Source: Bacillota bacterium (GTDB lineage Bacteria; Bacillota; Clostridia; Peptostreptococcales; Anaerovoracaceae). Taken from it: a stretch of 64,000 nt of DNA. Position 1 is the stretch's first letter. Each line of letters starts with the position of its first letter. The notes beneath the pieces were generated by a model. It was not told the origin of the DNA. It did no database searches and worked only from the letters and a program-made list of their open reading frames with translations. The translations under genes were made by a program, and so were the position numbers. The stretch lies in assembly GCA_017394515.1 (NCBI GenBank), contig JAFPXY010000018.1:1-64000 (forward strand). Direction: 5' to 3'. Shown here in pieces: positions 44,262-52,559 of this stretch.

Positions 44262-44987
44262 ATGCCTAGACCAACAAGATGCCGCAGAATCGAAAAGCTT
44301 CCGGAATACCGTAGCTTTTCTCCCGATGATAAAGCAGATGCAGAAAGTGTCAGCATGACAATAGACGAATATGAAGCTCTCAGGCTTTTGGACTGTGAAG
44401 GGCTGACCCAGGAAATGTGTGCCATGAAGATGAACATTTCCAGGACCACCGTCACAGCTATTTACGATTCCGCCAGAAAGAAGGTAGCAGATGCCCTTGT
44501 TAACGGCAAGCGCATTCTGATAACCGGAGGATGCTGCGAATTCGGGCCGGTGCATATGGACCAGAACATAATTGAGAAAGGAAGTAATATCTTGAGAATT
44601 GCAGTTACTTACGAAAACGGACAGATCTTCCAGCATTTCGGTCATACGGAACAGTTCAAACTGTACGATGTGGAAGATGGAAAAATTGTTAATGAGCAGA
44701 TCATCAGCTCTAATGGAAGCGGTCACGGCGCTTTAGCTGGTCTTTTGATGGCGGCTGATGCGGATTGCCTTATCTGCGGAGGCATAGGCATGGGAGCCCA
44801 GATGGCTCTTGCTGATGCCGGAATCAGGTTGTTTGCCGGCGTCCATGGTTCTTGTGATGCGGCAGCGCGGGCTCTGGCTGAAGGCATGCTTCAGTATGAC
44901 CCCAACGCTCGTTGTGATCATCATGGTCATCACGAGGGAAATTGCGGTCATTCGGGATGTGGCGAGAACAAGTGCCACGAGAACTGA
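44262..44987 (+). CDS. DUF134 DNA-binding protein fused to a NifX/NifB-type FeMo-cofactor-binding domain
   Basis: A 241-residue protein. The N-terminal DUF134 domain (about 1-95) starts MPRPTRCRRI and holds a helix-turn-helix around LTQEMCAMKMNISRTTV. A NifX-like dinitrogenase cofactor-binding domain follows (about 110-215: FQHFGHTEQFKLY, GGIGMGAQMALADAGI). The tail is rich in His and Cys (HHGHHEGNCGHSGCGENKC) and could bind metal. I start at ATG 44262 with AAAGGAG upstream. No nif genes are near. Next to Mrp, a role in iron-sulfur or other metal homeostasis is likely. Confidence 0.85.
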   Translation: MPRPTRCRRIEKLPEYRSFSPDDKADAESVSMTIDEYEALRLLDCEGLTQEMCAMKMNISRTTVTAIYDSARKKVADALVNGKRILITGGCCEFGPVHMDQNIIEKGSNILRIAVTYENGQIFQHFGHTEQFKLYDVEDGKIVNEQIISSNGSGHGALAGLLMAADADCLICGGIGMGAQMALADAGIRLFAGVHGSCDAAARALAEGMLQYDPNARCDHHGHHEGNCGHSGCGENKCHEN

Positions 44988-44995
44988 TGAAGTCC

Positions 44996-45023
44996 TTGCA
45001 AAAAAATAAATACATGCTACAAT
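44996..45023 (+). promoter_or_regulatory. Promoter of the Mrp gene
   Basis: TTGCAA (44996-45001), 16 bases, then an extended -10 (TGcTACAAT, ending 45023). A transcript would begin near 45030, giving a leader of about 50 bases before ATG 45083. Confidence 0.6.
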
Positions 45024-45055
45024 AATAAAGATTGCAAATATATAAGAAAGGAAAG

Positions 45056-45074
45056 CTCGGATTCACCGAGCTCG
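45056..45074 (+). other. Hairpin in the Mrp leader, between ribosome site and start
   Basis: AGCTCGG and CCGAGCT form a perfect 7-bp stem around ATTCA. AAAGGAAAG lies just upstream and ATG 45083 just downstream, so folding would bring the ribosome site close to the start codon. Confidence 0.55.
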
Positions 45075-45082
45075 TGTATGTT

Positions 45083-45922
45083 ATGAATAAACAATCAAAC
45101 GTTAAGAAACTTATCGGAGTAATCAGCGGCAAGGGTGGAGTAGGTAAGTCATCCGTTACTTCCATGCTTGCAGCTGCTACAAAGAAACAGGGATATAAGG
45201 TAGCTATACTCGATGCTGACCTCACCGGACCTTCCATCCCTCAGGCTTTCGGTATCGATGATAAAGCTTACGGTACTGAAGAGGAGATCTGGCCCGTTCT
45301 TTCCAAAGGCGGCATCAAGGTAATCAGCATCAACTCAGTGCTTGAAGACGTGACAGATCCTGTTATCTGGAGAGGACCTCTCCTTGCGGGAGTTATCGAT
45401 CAGTTCTGGAACAATGTAATCTGGGAAGATATCGACGTGATGTATGTGGACATGCCTCCCGGAACCGGTGATGTAGCTCTTACTGTATTCCAGAGCCTTC
45501 CTCTGGACGGCATCGTAATCGTCACATCTCCTCAGGAACTGGTTTCCATGATCGTGCAGAAGGCCGTAAAGATGGCTCAGATGATGAACATTCCCATCAT
45601 CGGTATCGTTGAGAACATGAGCGTCTTCACCTGTCCTGACTGCGGCAAGAAGCATCACATCTTCGGCGAATCTCATGTTAAGGAGATCGCATCCCAGTAC
45701 GGAATCACTGAAGTTGCAGAACTTCCTCTGGACATGGCAGTAGCTAAGGCCATGGACGAGGGAACCATCGAGTTCATCGATCGTCCTGAGCTGGATTCAC
45801 TGGTAGTTGAATGCCTTAACGCTGACAATCCGGACAAGCATGACGGCTATCCCGAACCTCCGGAAGGATGCACTCACGACTGCTCATCCTGCGGAGTGGA
45901 AGGCTGCGGTTCCAGACAGTAA
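45083..45922 (+). CDS. Mrp/NBP35 family iron-sulfur carrier ATPase
   Basis: Cytoplasmic P-loop ATPase that assembles and delivers 4Fe-4S clusters. The deviant Walker A GKGGVGKSS begins at residue 16, followed by ILDADLTGPSIPQAFG, DMPPGTGD and the CPDCGKK (CxxC) cluster site. The C-terminus adds a second Cys cluster (CTHDCSSCGVEGCG). I start at ATG 45083, giving 279 residues. An upstream in-frame TTG at 45032 is almost at the predicted transcript start. It is paired with the DUF134-NifX gene upstream. Confidence 0.9.
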   Translation: MNKQSNVKKLIGVISGKGGVGKSSVTSMLAAATKKQGYKVAILDADLTGPSIPQAFGIDDKAYGTEEEIWPVLSKGGIKVISINSVLEDVTDPVIWRGPLLAGVIDQFWNNVIWEDIDVMYVDMPPGTGDVALTVFQSLPLDGIVIVTSPQELVSMIVQKAVKMAQMMNIPIIGIVENMSVFTCPDCGKKHHIFGESHVKEIASQYGITEVAELPLDMAVAKAMDEGTIEFIDRPELDSLVVECLNADNPDKHDGYPEPPEGCTHDCSSCGVEGCGSRQ

Positions 45923-46018
45923 GCGCAAAAAATAGTTTAGCAAATCTACACATTTGTAACACAAAAACTGTAACTTTACGGCTTAAAGTATTATCGTAAA
46001 AACTTTAAGGAGTATTTC

Positions 46019-46888
46019 ATGTTTGGATATGTACTTGTAAACAAACCGGAACTGAAAATTAAAGACTTTGAATTATACAGGGCATATTATTGCGGCATCT
46101 GTCATGCACTTAAGGAGAACTATGGCTTTACCGGCAGGATGACTCTGAACTATGACATGACTTTTTTGGCGTTGCTTCTGTCAGATCTTTATGATAAGGA
46201 AGATTGCGATTACAGCGTGAGATGCATGGCGCATCCCGCTCAGAAGCATCCTGAGAAGAGAAATGAGTTCAGCGAATACTGCGCGGATATGTGCGTCTTC
46301 CTCTCATACTATAAGGCGGAAGATGACTGGGCTGACGAGCACACCTTCAAGGGTGGAAGTGCAAGGGCGCTTCTTAAGGGCAAGGCTGACAAGGTAAGGC
46401 AGAAATATCCGGAGAAGACTGCTAAGATTGAGAAGCAGTTGGATATGCTTAAGATAATGGAGACCGCAGGAAACGTTCCTTTGGATAAGGCAGCAAAGGC
46501 TTTCGGAGATATCATGGGCGAGATTTTTTGCTATGCTGATGATATCTGGAAGGAAGACATGTACAAGGTGGGCTTCTATTTAGGAAAGTTCATCTATCTG
46601 TTGGATGCCTATGAAGATATCGAAAAAGATCTCAAGAATGGCGTCTACAATCCCTTTAAGGAGATGTATGACAGGGCAGAGGAGACCGGAAACTTCGACG
46701 AATTCGACGAGCAGGTGCAGGATTTCCTCATGATGATGATCAGCGAATGCACCGATGCCTTTGAGAGACTTCCTCTCATCGAAAACGTAGAGATCATGAG
46801 AAATATTCTTTACTCTGGAGTCTGGGTAAGATTCGCCAACTCCAAGGAAGCTAGACTTAAAGAAAGGACGAAGGATGGATCCATATAA
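46019..46888 (+). CDS. DUF5685-like helical protein of unknown function
   Basis: A 289-residue, mostly helical cytoplasmic protein. The N-terminus has a Cys pair in [14 protein letters not shown], and more Cys occur at CMAHP and YCADMC, suggesting metal binding. A later stretch, [20 protein letters not shown], resembles the second Asp-rich motif of squalene/phytoene synthases, but the first such motif is not evident. TTAAGGAG precedes ATG 46019. The end overlaps the J-domain gene by 14 bases, so the two are coupled. The family name is from memory and the function is unknown. Confidence 0.7.
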   Translation: MFGYVLVNKPELKIKDFELYRAYYCGICHALKENYGFTGRMTLNYDMTFLALLLSDLYDKEDCDYSVRCMAHPAQKHPEKRNEFSEYCADMCVFLSYYKAEDDWADEHTFKGGSARALLKGKADKVRQKYPEKTAKIEKQLDMLKIMETAGNVPLDKAAKAFGDIMGEIFCYADDIWKEDMYKVGFYLGKFIYLLDAYEDIEKDLKNGVYNPFKEMYDRAEETGNFDEFDEQVQDFLMMMISECTDAFERLPLIENVEIMRNILYSGVWVRFANSKEARLKERTKDGSI

Positions 46889-47555
46889 AGTATTAGGGGT
46901 AAGCCCCAATGCCACAGAAGAAGAGATCAAAAAAGCCTACAGGACCCTTAGCCGTAAATATCATCCCGACGCGAACATCGGAAACCCTAACCAGGCAGAG
47001 TATGAGGAAAAGTTCAAGGAAGTACAGCAGGCCTATAAGACCATCATGGATATCAGGTCCGGCAAGGCTCAGGATCCGTACAACCAGGGCGGATTTGGTC
47101 AGGGTGGATTCGATCCCTTCGGTTTCGGTGGCTTCTACCAGCAACAGCAGAGACAGCAGACTCAGGAGGAACAGTATCTGAGATCCGCACTCAATTACAT
47201 GAACGGTGGATACTATAGAGAAAGCCTCAACGTCTTGAACGAGATTCCTCAGGACAAGAGAAGAGGCTTGTGGTACTACTATAGCGCCTACGCTAATTAC
47301 AAGGTAGGCAATAACATGACAGCCATCGAGCATGCCAAGGTTGCCTGTGAATTCGAGCCTAATAACTTCCAGTACAGACAGCTTCTGAACGTCTTAACGG
47401 GAAGAGAGACCAGATACCAACAGAGATCTCAGCAGTATGGCGGTAATCCCACCATGCAGATGCCAAACTATTGTGCGAGGACGGCCATGGCCTTCCTTTG
47501 CATGAGTATGTGCTGCGGTGGAGGTTACGGTATGCCACTCATTTGCTGCATCTAG
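46875..47555 (+). CDS. J-domain (DnaJ-like) protein with TPR-like region and Cys-rich tail
   Basis: A 226-residue co-chaperone-like protein. The J domain (residues 2-65) has the HPD motif at 30-32. A Gly/Gln-rich linker (about 72-100) follows, then a TPR-like helical pair (about 105-170: [22 protein letters not shown], split here by family convention) and a hydrophobic tail with seven Cys in the last 30 residues, ending CCI. It lacks the zinc-finger and C-terminal domains of true DnaJ. It is coupled to the DUF5685-like gene, which may be its client. Confidence 0.82.
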   Translation: MDPYKVLGVSPNATEEEIKKAYRTLSRKYHPDANIGNPNQAEYEEKFKEVQQAYKTIMDIRSGKAQDPYNQGGFGQGGFDPFGFGGFYQQQQRQQTQEEQYLRSALNYMNGGYYRESLNVLNEIPQDKRRGLWYYYSAYANYKVGNNMTAIEHAKVACEFEPNNFQYRQLLNVLTGRETRYQQRSQQYGGNPTMQMPNYCARTAMAFLCMSMCCGGGYGMPLICCI

Positions 47556-47575
47556 TGTTACAGATAAAAATTAAA

Positions 47576-48736
47576 TCAATTGCTTTCATCAGCGTACTTC
47601 AGCTTCAGTTTAATGATGCGGAGTACGCTTTTGTTTAGGCGTTTTTCGGAGATGGTGCCATCCTTGACGGCATTCAGAACTCCGTTATACGCGTTCACAA
47701 AATTGACAGGGCAGAGGAGGATATCACAGCCGGCACGGAAGGATTTGACCGCGGCGGTAGCTGAATCATACTTGCTTGAAACTGCAGCCATGTCAAGAGA
47801 ATCCGTGGTCACGATGCCTTTGTAACCGAGCTCGCTTCTGAGTTTTTTGTTGATCATGATATTGGAAAGTGAGGCCGGTGCGATATTGCTGTCCACTCCG
47901 GTGCAGCGGATGTGGGATGCCATGATCATGTCCGTATTCTCAAAATTATATACGAAGGGCACTAATTCAAGTTTCTTAAGTTTGGCCCAGCTCTTAGTGA
48001 CCTTTACGGTCTGTTTGTGAGTATCTTCACTAGTATTTCCATGGCCAGGGAAGTGCTTGATAGCGGTCATTATTCCTTGCTCGTGGAAGCCCTTGATGGT
48101 TGAAGCAACCATTTTCTTCACAAGGTCCGGATCGGCTCCGAAGGAACGATCGCCTATGACAGTATTCTTTGGGTTGGTGAAACAGTCGGCCACAGGCGCC
48201 AGATCCAGGGTGAAGCCATATTCCTTAAGGTATGCGCCAATCTTCATGCCAACGTTCTTAGCCTTGGAAGTCTTGCCGGTATTTCCTATGGCGAGCATGC
48301 TTTTGAACTTGGGAACATCGAAGTTGGAATTGTGGGCAATCCTGGTGACGCGTCCGCCTTCCTCGTCAACTGCGATAAAGATAGGAATACCCAGATCATC
48401 ATAAGAAGCATTGGTAAGAGCCTTGTTGAATTTCTTTATCTGGCTTGGGGTCTTAATGTGGCGATCGAACATGATGACGCCGCCCAGGTTGTACTTGGTG
48501 AGTTTCTTTTTCATCTCAGGCGTGAGCTTGGTAATGGAGCTTCCGCCGTTCTGAATGGCGTCAGGGGATACCATGAAGAGCTGGCCGACTTTCTCTCTAA
48601 GTGTCATGCCATTCATTATCTTCTTGGCCTGAGCCTCATAGTCATCAGCAGTCGAAGAAGTGGCTGCAAAGGCAGATGTAGCAGTCAGGCTCAGTATAAG
48701 AACCATCGCCAAAATGATGGCAGTAAATCTTTTCAT
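47576..48736 (-). CDS. Secreted glycoside hydrolase family 3 (NagZ-like beta-N-acetylhexosaminidase)
   Basis: GH3 NagZ-type enzymes release N-acetylglucosamine from murein fragments. The 386-residue protein has a Sec signal peptide (to about Ala24), the motif KHFPGHG at 227-233 and the Asp/His acid-base region around EDTH (237-240). The nucleophile Asp312 lies in VTTDSLDM. I start at 48736 (MKRFTAIILAM); the in-frame start 14 codons upstream lies ahead of the signal peptide. Export suggests an extracytoplasmic wall-recycling role, as for Bacillus NagZ. Confidence 0.9.
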   Translation of the reverse strand: MKRFTAIILAMVLILSLTATSAFAATSSTADDYEAQAKKIMNGMTLREKVGQLFMVSPDAIQNGGSSITKLTPEMKKKLTKYNLGGVIMFDRHIKTPSQIKKFNKALTNASYDDLGIPIFIAVDEEGGRVTRIAHNSNFDVPKFKSMLAIGNTGKTSKAKNVGMKIGAYLKEYGFTLDLAPVADCFTNPKNTVIGDRSFGADPDLVKKMVASTIKGFHEQGIMTAIKHFPGHGNTSEDTHKQTVKVTKSWAKLKKLELVPFVYNFENTDMIMASHIRCTGVDSNIAPASLSNIMINKKLRSELGYKGIVTTDSLDMAAVSSKYDSATAAVKSFRAGCDILLCPVNFVNAYNGVLNAVKDGTISEKRLNKSVLRIIKLKLKYADESN

Positions 48737-48774
48737 AGCTAATTTCTCTTGGTTAAATATCGGATTAATTTTTA

Positions 48775-48790
48775 CCATATTTTAATATGG
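48775..48790. promoter_or_regulatory. 16-bp palindrome at the GH3 promoter
   Basis: CCATATTTTAATATGG has 7-bp arms around TT and covers the likely minus-strand -10 of the GH3 gene (CATATT, 48789-48784; -35 TTGACT, 48812-48807, spacing 17). It is a candidate operator. Confidence 0.5.
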
Positions 48791-48836
48791 TTCGACGCTA
48801 AAATCAAGTCAACCTCAAGGAAATAGCACATTTCTT

Positions 48837-48866
48837 TTGCATTCACCATATGTTATATGTTATAAT
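48837..48866 (+). promoter_or_regulatory. Promoter of the hydroxyacid dehydrogenase operon
   Basis: TTGCAT (48837-48842) and TATAAT (48861-48866), spacing 18. A second TATAAT overlaps at 48866-48871. The gene starts at 48901 with GGAGG. Confidence 0.65.
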
Positions 48867-48900
48867 ATAATGTCAAAATTTTTGATTTCGGAGGATATTT

Positions 48901-49815
48901 ATGAAGGGCGTAGTGCTTGATGGATATACGGTTACTCTTAAGGACTTAAACTGGCAGCCTGTTAAGGAACTTGTTGATGACCTTAAGGTTTATGACAGGA
49001 CAGCACCTGATGAGGTCATCGAAAGGATAGGGGATGCTGACTTCGTCTTCATCAATAAGATAAAGATGACGAAGGAGATCTATGATGCCTGCCCGAACCT
49101 TAAGTTCGTAGGTGAACTGGCAACAGGTTATGATAATGCCAACAAGGCTGAAGCTGAGGCACATAAAGTTGCTCTTTGTAACGTTCCTGCATATGCCACG
49201 GAGCCCGTCGCTCAGCATACCATAGCGCTCATCCTGGAGATCACCAATAATGTTGGATATTATACATCTGCCATCCATGACGGAGCTTGGGTGAGATCCA
49301 ATGACTTCACCTTTATCGACAGACCTTTGATCAGACTTAATGGCATGAGCCTTGGAATCATAGGATATGGCGCCATAGGGAAGCGTGTGGCACAGCTTGC
49401 TGAAGCTTTCGGCATGAAGATCAATATTTATAGCCGCGACCCGGAAGCTGCCATCAGATCAGACATTGTCACTCTGCACTGCCCGGCAACTCCTGAGAAC
49501 ACAGGATTCGTTAATAGAGAGTTTTTTGCTAATATGAAGGATGGAGCTATCCTCATCAATACCGCAAGGGGTGCTTTGGTAAACGAAGCGGATCTGGCGG
49601 AGGCTTTAAGATCGGGCAAACTGAGCGCAGCCGCAGTGGATGTGGTAAACGGTGAACCTCAGAGAGCAGACAGCCCCCTTATCGGAGCACCAAACTTATA
49701 CATGACACCGCATCTGGCATGGTCAGATAAAGAAGCGAGACAGCAGATAATAGACGTTACAGCAGCCAATCTCAGAAGTTTTTTGGAAGGCGGAAGCCTT
49801 AACAGGATAGTATAA
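48901..49815 (+). CDS. D-2-hydroxyacid dehydrogenase
   Basis: NAD-dependent reductase of 2-keto acids to D-2-hydroxy acids, possibly a hydroxypyruvate/glycerate dehydrogenase. The 304-residue protein has the substrate-domain motif ELATGYDNA, the nucleotide-binding GIIGYGAIGKRVAQLAEAFG, INTARGALVNEADL with the catalytic Arg, and the catalytic His in TPHLAW. GGAGGATATTT precedes ATG 48901. It is followed one base later by the rdgB-like gene. The exact substrate is uncertain. Confidence 0.9.
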   Translation: MKGVVLDGYTVTLKDLNWQPVKELVDDLKVYDRTAPDEVIERIGDADFVFINKIKMTKEIYDACPNLKFVGELATGYDNANKAEAEAHKVALCNVPAYATEPVAQHTIALILEITNNVGYYTSAIHDGAWVRSNDFTFIDRPLIRLNGMSLGIIGYGAIGKRVAQLAEAFGMKINIYSRDPEAAIRSDIVTLHCPATPENTGFVNREFFANMKDGAILINTARGALVNEADLAEALRSGKLSAAAVDVVNGEPQRADSPLIGAPNLYMTPHLAWSDKEARQQIIDVTAANLRSFLEGGSLNRIV

Positions 49816-49816
49816 A

Positions 49817-50425
49817 ATGGACAGAACGATAGTACTTTCGACACATAATAAAGGTAAATTAAGAGAGTTTGAAGGCCTGGCCAAGAGATTGGGCCTTAAG
49901 ATAATCACCAGAGATGAAGCCGGCATTCCCCATGATTTCGATGTGGTAGAGGACGGTACAACATTCGAAGAGAATTCCTACAAGAAGGCTTATGAAGTCA
50001 TGAAGATGTGCGGCCTTCCCACCATGGCAGATGACTCAGGCCTCATGGTGGACGCCCTTGACGGGCGCCCCGGAGTGTATTCATCAAGGTATGGCGGAGT
50101 GGAAGGAGATGCTGTCAGGAATTACACCAAGCTGCTTCAGGAACTGGAGGGCCTGATCTGGGATGAGCGCAAGGCTCATTTCACCACGGTGATCACCCTT
50201 ATCTATCCTGACGGAGAGACCATAGTGTCCAAGGGTGAATGCCATGGACACATCACCGAAGAACCCAGAGGAAGCCAGGGCTTCGGCTATGATCCGGTAT
50301 TCATGGCAGAAGGATTTGATAAGACCTTCGGTGAACTGGGACCTGAGATCAAAAACGGAGTAAGCCATAGAGCCAAAGCACTTGAAGAACTTGAAAGGAT
50401 CCTGGAAGACCGGGAAGAGAAATGA
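49817..50425 (+). CDS. rdgB: XTP/dITP diphosphatase (RdgB/HAM1 family)
   Basis: House-cleaning enzyme that hydrolyses non-canonical purine nucleoside triphosphates (ITP, dITP, XTP). The 202-residue protein opens with VLSTHNKGKLREFE, and has ADDSGLMVDALDGRPGVYSS, FGYDPVF and the closing SHRAKAL, all family signatures. It starts right after the dehydrogenase stop and overlaps the next gene by ATGA. Confidence 0.95.
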   Translation: MDRTIVLSTHNKGKLREFEGLAKRLGLKIITRDEAGIPHDFDVVEDGTTFEENSYKKAYEVMKMCGLPTMADDSGLMVDALDGRPGVYSSRYGGVEGDAVRNYTKLLQELEGLIWDERKAHFTTVITLIYPDGETIVSKGECHGHITEEPRGSQGFGYDPVFMAEGFDKTFGELGPEIKNGVSHRAKALEELERILEDREEK

Positions 50426-51324
50426 ACCTCAACTGGAACTGGAGAAACAGTCTTAAAAAGTTAAAAGAGATCATCGTCATGTGCTATGACCATCTGGGAG
50501 ATCCGTATTATCAGGGTTCGGCGGCAACTATCGCTTACTTCTTATTCCTAAGCATATTGCCCATCGTGATCCTGGCATCCCAGGCCTTGGGCCTGTTCTC
50601 CCTCTCCATAGAGACGATATTAAAGTGGGCGGAGATCAACGTTTCAGGAGATGGCTTCGAACTGCTTCAAAGTCTTTTGAAGCATAAGTCTACGGGAACT
50701 AACAACTTGATCCTGGCGGCTGTAGCTTTATGGGCTGCTTCCCGCGCCAATATCTATCTGGTCAGACTGGCTAATTACACCTTCTACGATGGAGCCATCG
50801 TGGGAAAGGGTTACGTCAGGGACAGGGTTAGATCCCTGGTCACGGTCGTGATAGCGCTCGGAACCTTCATCATATCGTTGGTAATCCTGGTATACGCGCC
50901 CATATTCCTTGAGAAGGTTTTCAAGTCATCAGATTTCCTCTACGCCATAGGAGAAGTATGGTTGGCCATGAGGTGGCTTGTGGTACTGGGACTTTACTTC
51001 CTGGTAATATCATTGGTGTTCTATTTCCTGCCTTCATGGAGACTGAATTATGTGGACATCATTCCGGGAAGCATATTCACCGCCATTGGACTTATCATAG
51101 TTTCCATAGGATTTAACGCCTACGTATCCTTCAGTACGGATTACGACCTTCTGTACGGGTCCTTTGCCAACGCCGTGGCCATCATAATCTGGTTCTGGGC
51201 CATAGGCTGGGTCATGGTCATAGGTATAATCTTCAACCGAGTATGGTGGGCAGTGAGAACCAAAAATCAGCTTCCGATACCTGAAGACGTAATAAGCAAA
51301 AGAAATCCTACCGGACTTTTTTAA
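50422..51324 (+). CDS. YihY/BrkB family inner-membrane protein
   Basis: A 300-residue integral membrane protein of the YihY/BrkB (RNase BN-named) family, whose function is not settled. It has a cytoplasmic N-terminus, about six hydrophobic segments and family motifs such as YYQGSAATIAYFLFLS near the start and FSTDYDLLYGSFANAVAIII. ATG 50422 overlaps the rdgB stop, so the two are coupled. It is followed by a separate promoter for gmk. Confidence 0.88.
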   Translation: MNLNWNWRNSLKKLKEIIVMCYDHLGDPYYQGSAATIAYFLFLSILPIVILASQALGLFSLSIETILKWAEINVSGDGFELLQSLLKHKSTGTNNLILAAVALWAASRANIYLVRLANYTFYDGAIVGKGYVRDRVRSLVTVVIALGTFIISLVILVYAPIFLEKVFKSSDFLYAIGEVWLAMRWLVVLGLYFLVISLVFYFLPSWRLNYVDIIPGSIFTAIGLIIVSIGFNAYVSFSTDYDLLYGSFANAVAIIIWFWAIGWVMVIGIIFNRVWWAVRTKNQLPIPEDVISKRNPTGLF

Positions 51325-51343
51325 AGAAAACGCAAATGAATCC

Positions 51344-51372
51344 TTGAAAGAGGGAGTTCTTTGTGTTAAAAT
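51344..51372 (+). promoter_or_regulatory. Promoter of gmk-rpoZ
   Basis: TTGAAA (51344-51349), 17 bases, then an extended -10 (TGtTAAAAT, ending 51372), 38 bases before the gmk start. Confidence 0.65.
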
Positions 51373-51409
51373 AATTGTTCGAACAGGTTAAATATTTTGG
51401 AGAGATAGT

Positions 51410-52036
51410 ATGAACCTTAATAAACATCCCGGTAAATTATTTATAATATCCGGACCTTCCGGAGCAGGCAAGGGAACCATCGCCAACCGCATCCTCGAAG
51501 AGACCAATCTGGAGTTTTCGGTCTCCATGACCACCAGGAAACCCAGAGATGGTGAGATAGACGGAGTCCATTATTATTTTGTTGAAGAAGAGGACTTTGT
51601 AAGGAATATCGAACTCGGCGGCTTCCTTGAGCACGCTCAGGTTTATGGAAACCGTTATGGCACGCCCAAACAGGCCATATTGGACAGACTTGAGAAGGGC
51701 ATAGATGTGCTCCTGGATATCGAGATGCAGGGCGCTCTCCAGATCAAGGAGAACTATCCTGACGGAGTGTTCATCTTTATCCTGCCGCCATCCTTAAGTG
51801 AATTAAGAAAGAGGCTGACAGGACGTGGCACCGAATCTCCGGAAGCCATAGAGATGAGGCTCAGCAATACCTTAAAGGAACTTACATACGTTGACAAATA
51901 CGATTATCTGGTGGTGAACGGCGAGTTGGAAGAAGCGGTGAACCGTGTGAAGTCCATCATAATCGCAGAACACTCCAAGGTGATAATGACACCTGAAGAA
52001 TTAGTTAGAGAATATACAGAAGGAGAGGAAGAGTAA
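51410..52036 (+). CDS. gmk: Guanylate kinase
   Basis: Phosphorylates GMP to GDP with ATP. The 208-residue protein has the P-loop GPSGAGKGTI near residue 15, the GMP-binding SMTTRKPRDGEIDGVHYYFV, and DIEMQGALQIK. GGAGAGATAGT precedes ATG 51410. The stop TAA overlaps the rpoZ start by one base, the usual clostridial arrangement. Confidence 0.97.
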   Translation: MNLNKHPGKLFIISGPSGAGKGTIANRILEETNLEFSVSMTTRKPRDGEIDGVHYYFVEEEDFVRNIELGGFLEHAQVYGNRYGTPKQAILDRLEKGIDVLLDIEMQGALQIKENYPDGVFIFILPPSLSELRKRLTGRGTESPEAIEMRLSNTLKELTYVDKYDYLVVNGELEEAVNRVKSIIIAEHSKVIMTPEELVREYTEGEEE

Positions 52037-52233
52037 TGTTATATCCATCCATCAATGAGATAAGAAAGAAAGCAGATTCAAGATACACACTGGTTATCCT
52101 GGCAGCCAAGCGTGCCAGAGACATCATCGATCACAAGCCCATCCTTTCGGATTGTGAGATCGACAGACCTGTATCCATTGCGGCTCATGAGATCGCAGAG
52201 GATCTGATCACATACAAGAGAGAAGAAAATTAA
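52036..52233 (+). CDS. rpoZ: RNA polymerase omega subunit
   Basis: Small subunit that helps assemble RNA polymerase. The 65-residue protein has SRYTLVILAAKRARDI, the conserved omega core, and VSIAAHEIAEDLITYK at the end. Length is normal for Firmicutes. ATG 52036 overlaps the gmk stop (TAATG), and AGGAGAGGAAG lies upstream in gmk. Confidence 0.95.
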   Translation: MLYPSINEIRKKADSRYTLVILAAKRARDIIDHKPILSDCEIDRPVSIAAHEIAEDLITYKREEN

Positions 52234-52236
52234 CTC

Positions 52237-52265
52237 TTTACAAACCGGGAGATTATTGATATAAT
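52237..52265 (+). promoter_or_regulatory. Promoter of the ileS T-box leader
   Basis: TTTACA (52237-52242) and TATAAT (52260-52265), spacing 17, directly before the T-box leader. Confidence 0.8.
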
Positions 52266-52271
52266 TTCCAG

Positions 52272-52493
52272 GTGAATTTCATATACAGACGGTGAAGGAA
52301 CCAGTAGCGTAGTGTAAGACCCTTACAGAGAGCCGCTCCGTGCATTTTTTGCGGGCTGAGAGAGCGGTGGTGAAGCTATAGTGAATATCACTCCGGAGTC
52401 TGACATTCTTTTGAGAGGCGGCTTTGATTGAAGCTCGCAATTAGGGTGGTACCGCGGTTTATGATCGTCCCTAGGCTATTAGGGACGTTTTTA
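52272..52493 (+). ncRNA. T-box riboswitch controlling ileS
   Basis: The leader senses uncharged tRNA-Ile and allows read-through. The T-box sequence AGGGTGGTACCGCGG is at 52443-52457. A terminator follows: CGTCCCTA (52466-52473) pairs with TAGGGACG (52480-52487), then a T run. The likely specifier is ATC (52387-52389) in GAATATCACTCC, which matches the isoleucine gene downstream. The region between rpoZ and ileS holds nothing else except the ileS ribosome site. Confidence 0.93.
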
Positions 52494-52559
52494 TTGTGTT
52501 AAAAGGCTGCGTAAGCGGCATAGCATACATAGATAATTTATTTTTGAAAGGATCAATTA

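Noticed and set aside
44262-44987. Nitrogen-fixation accessory gene (nifX or nifB)
   Set aside because: Only the cofactor-binding fold is shared; there are no nif genes, and DUF134 plus Mrp neighbours point to metal or Fe-S homeostasis.
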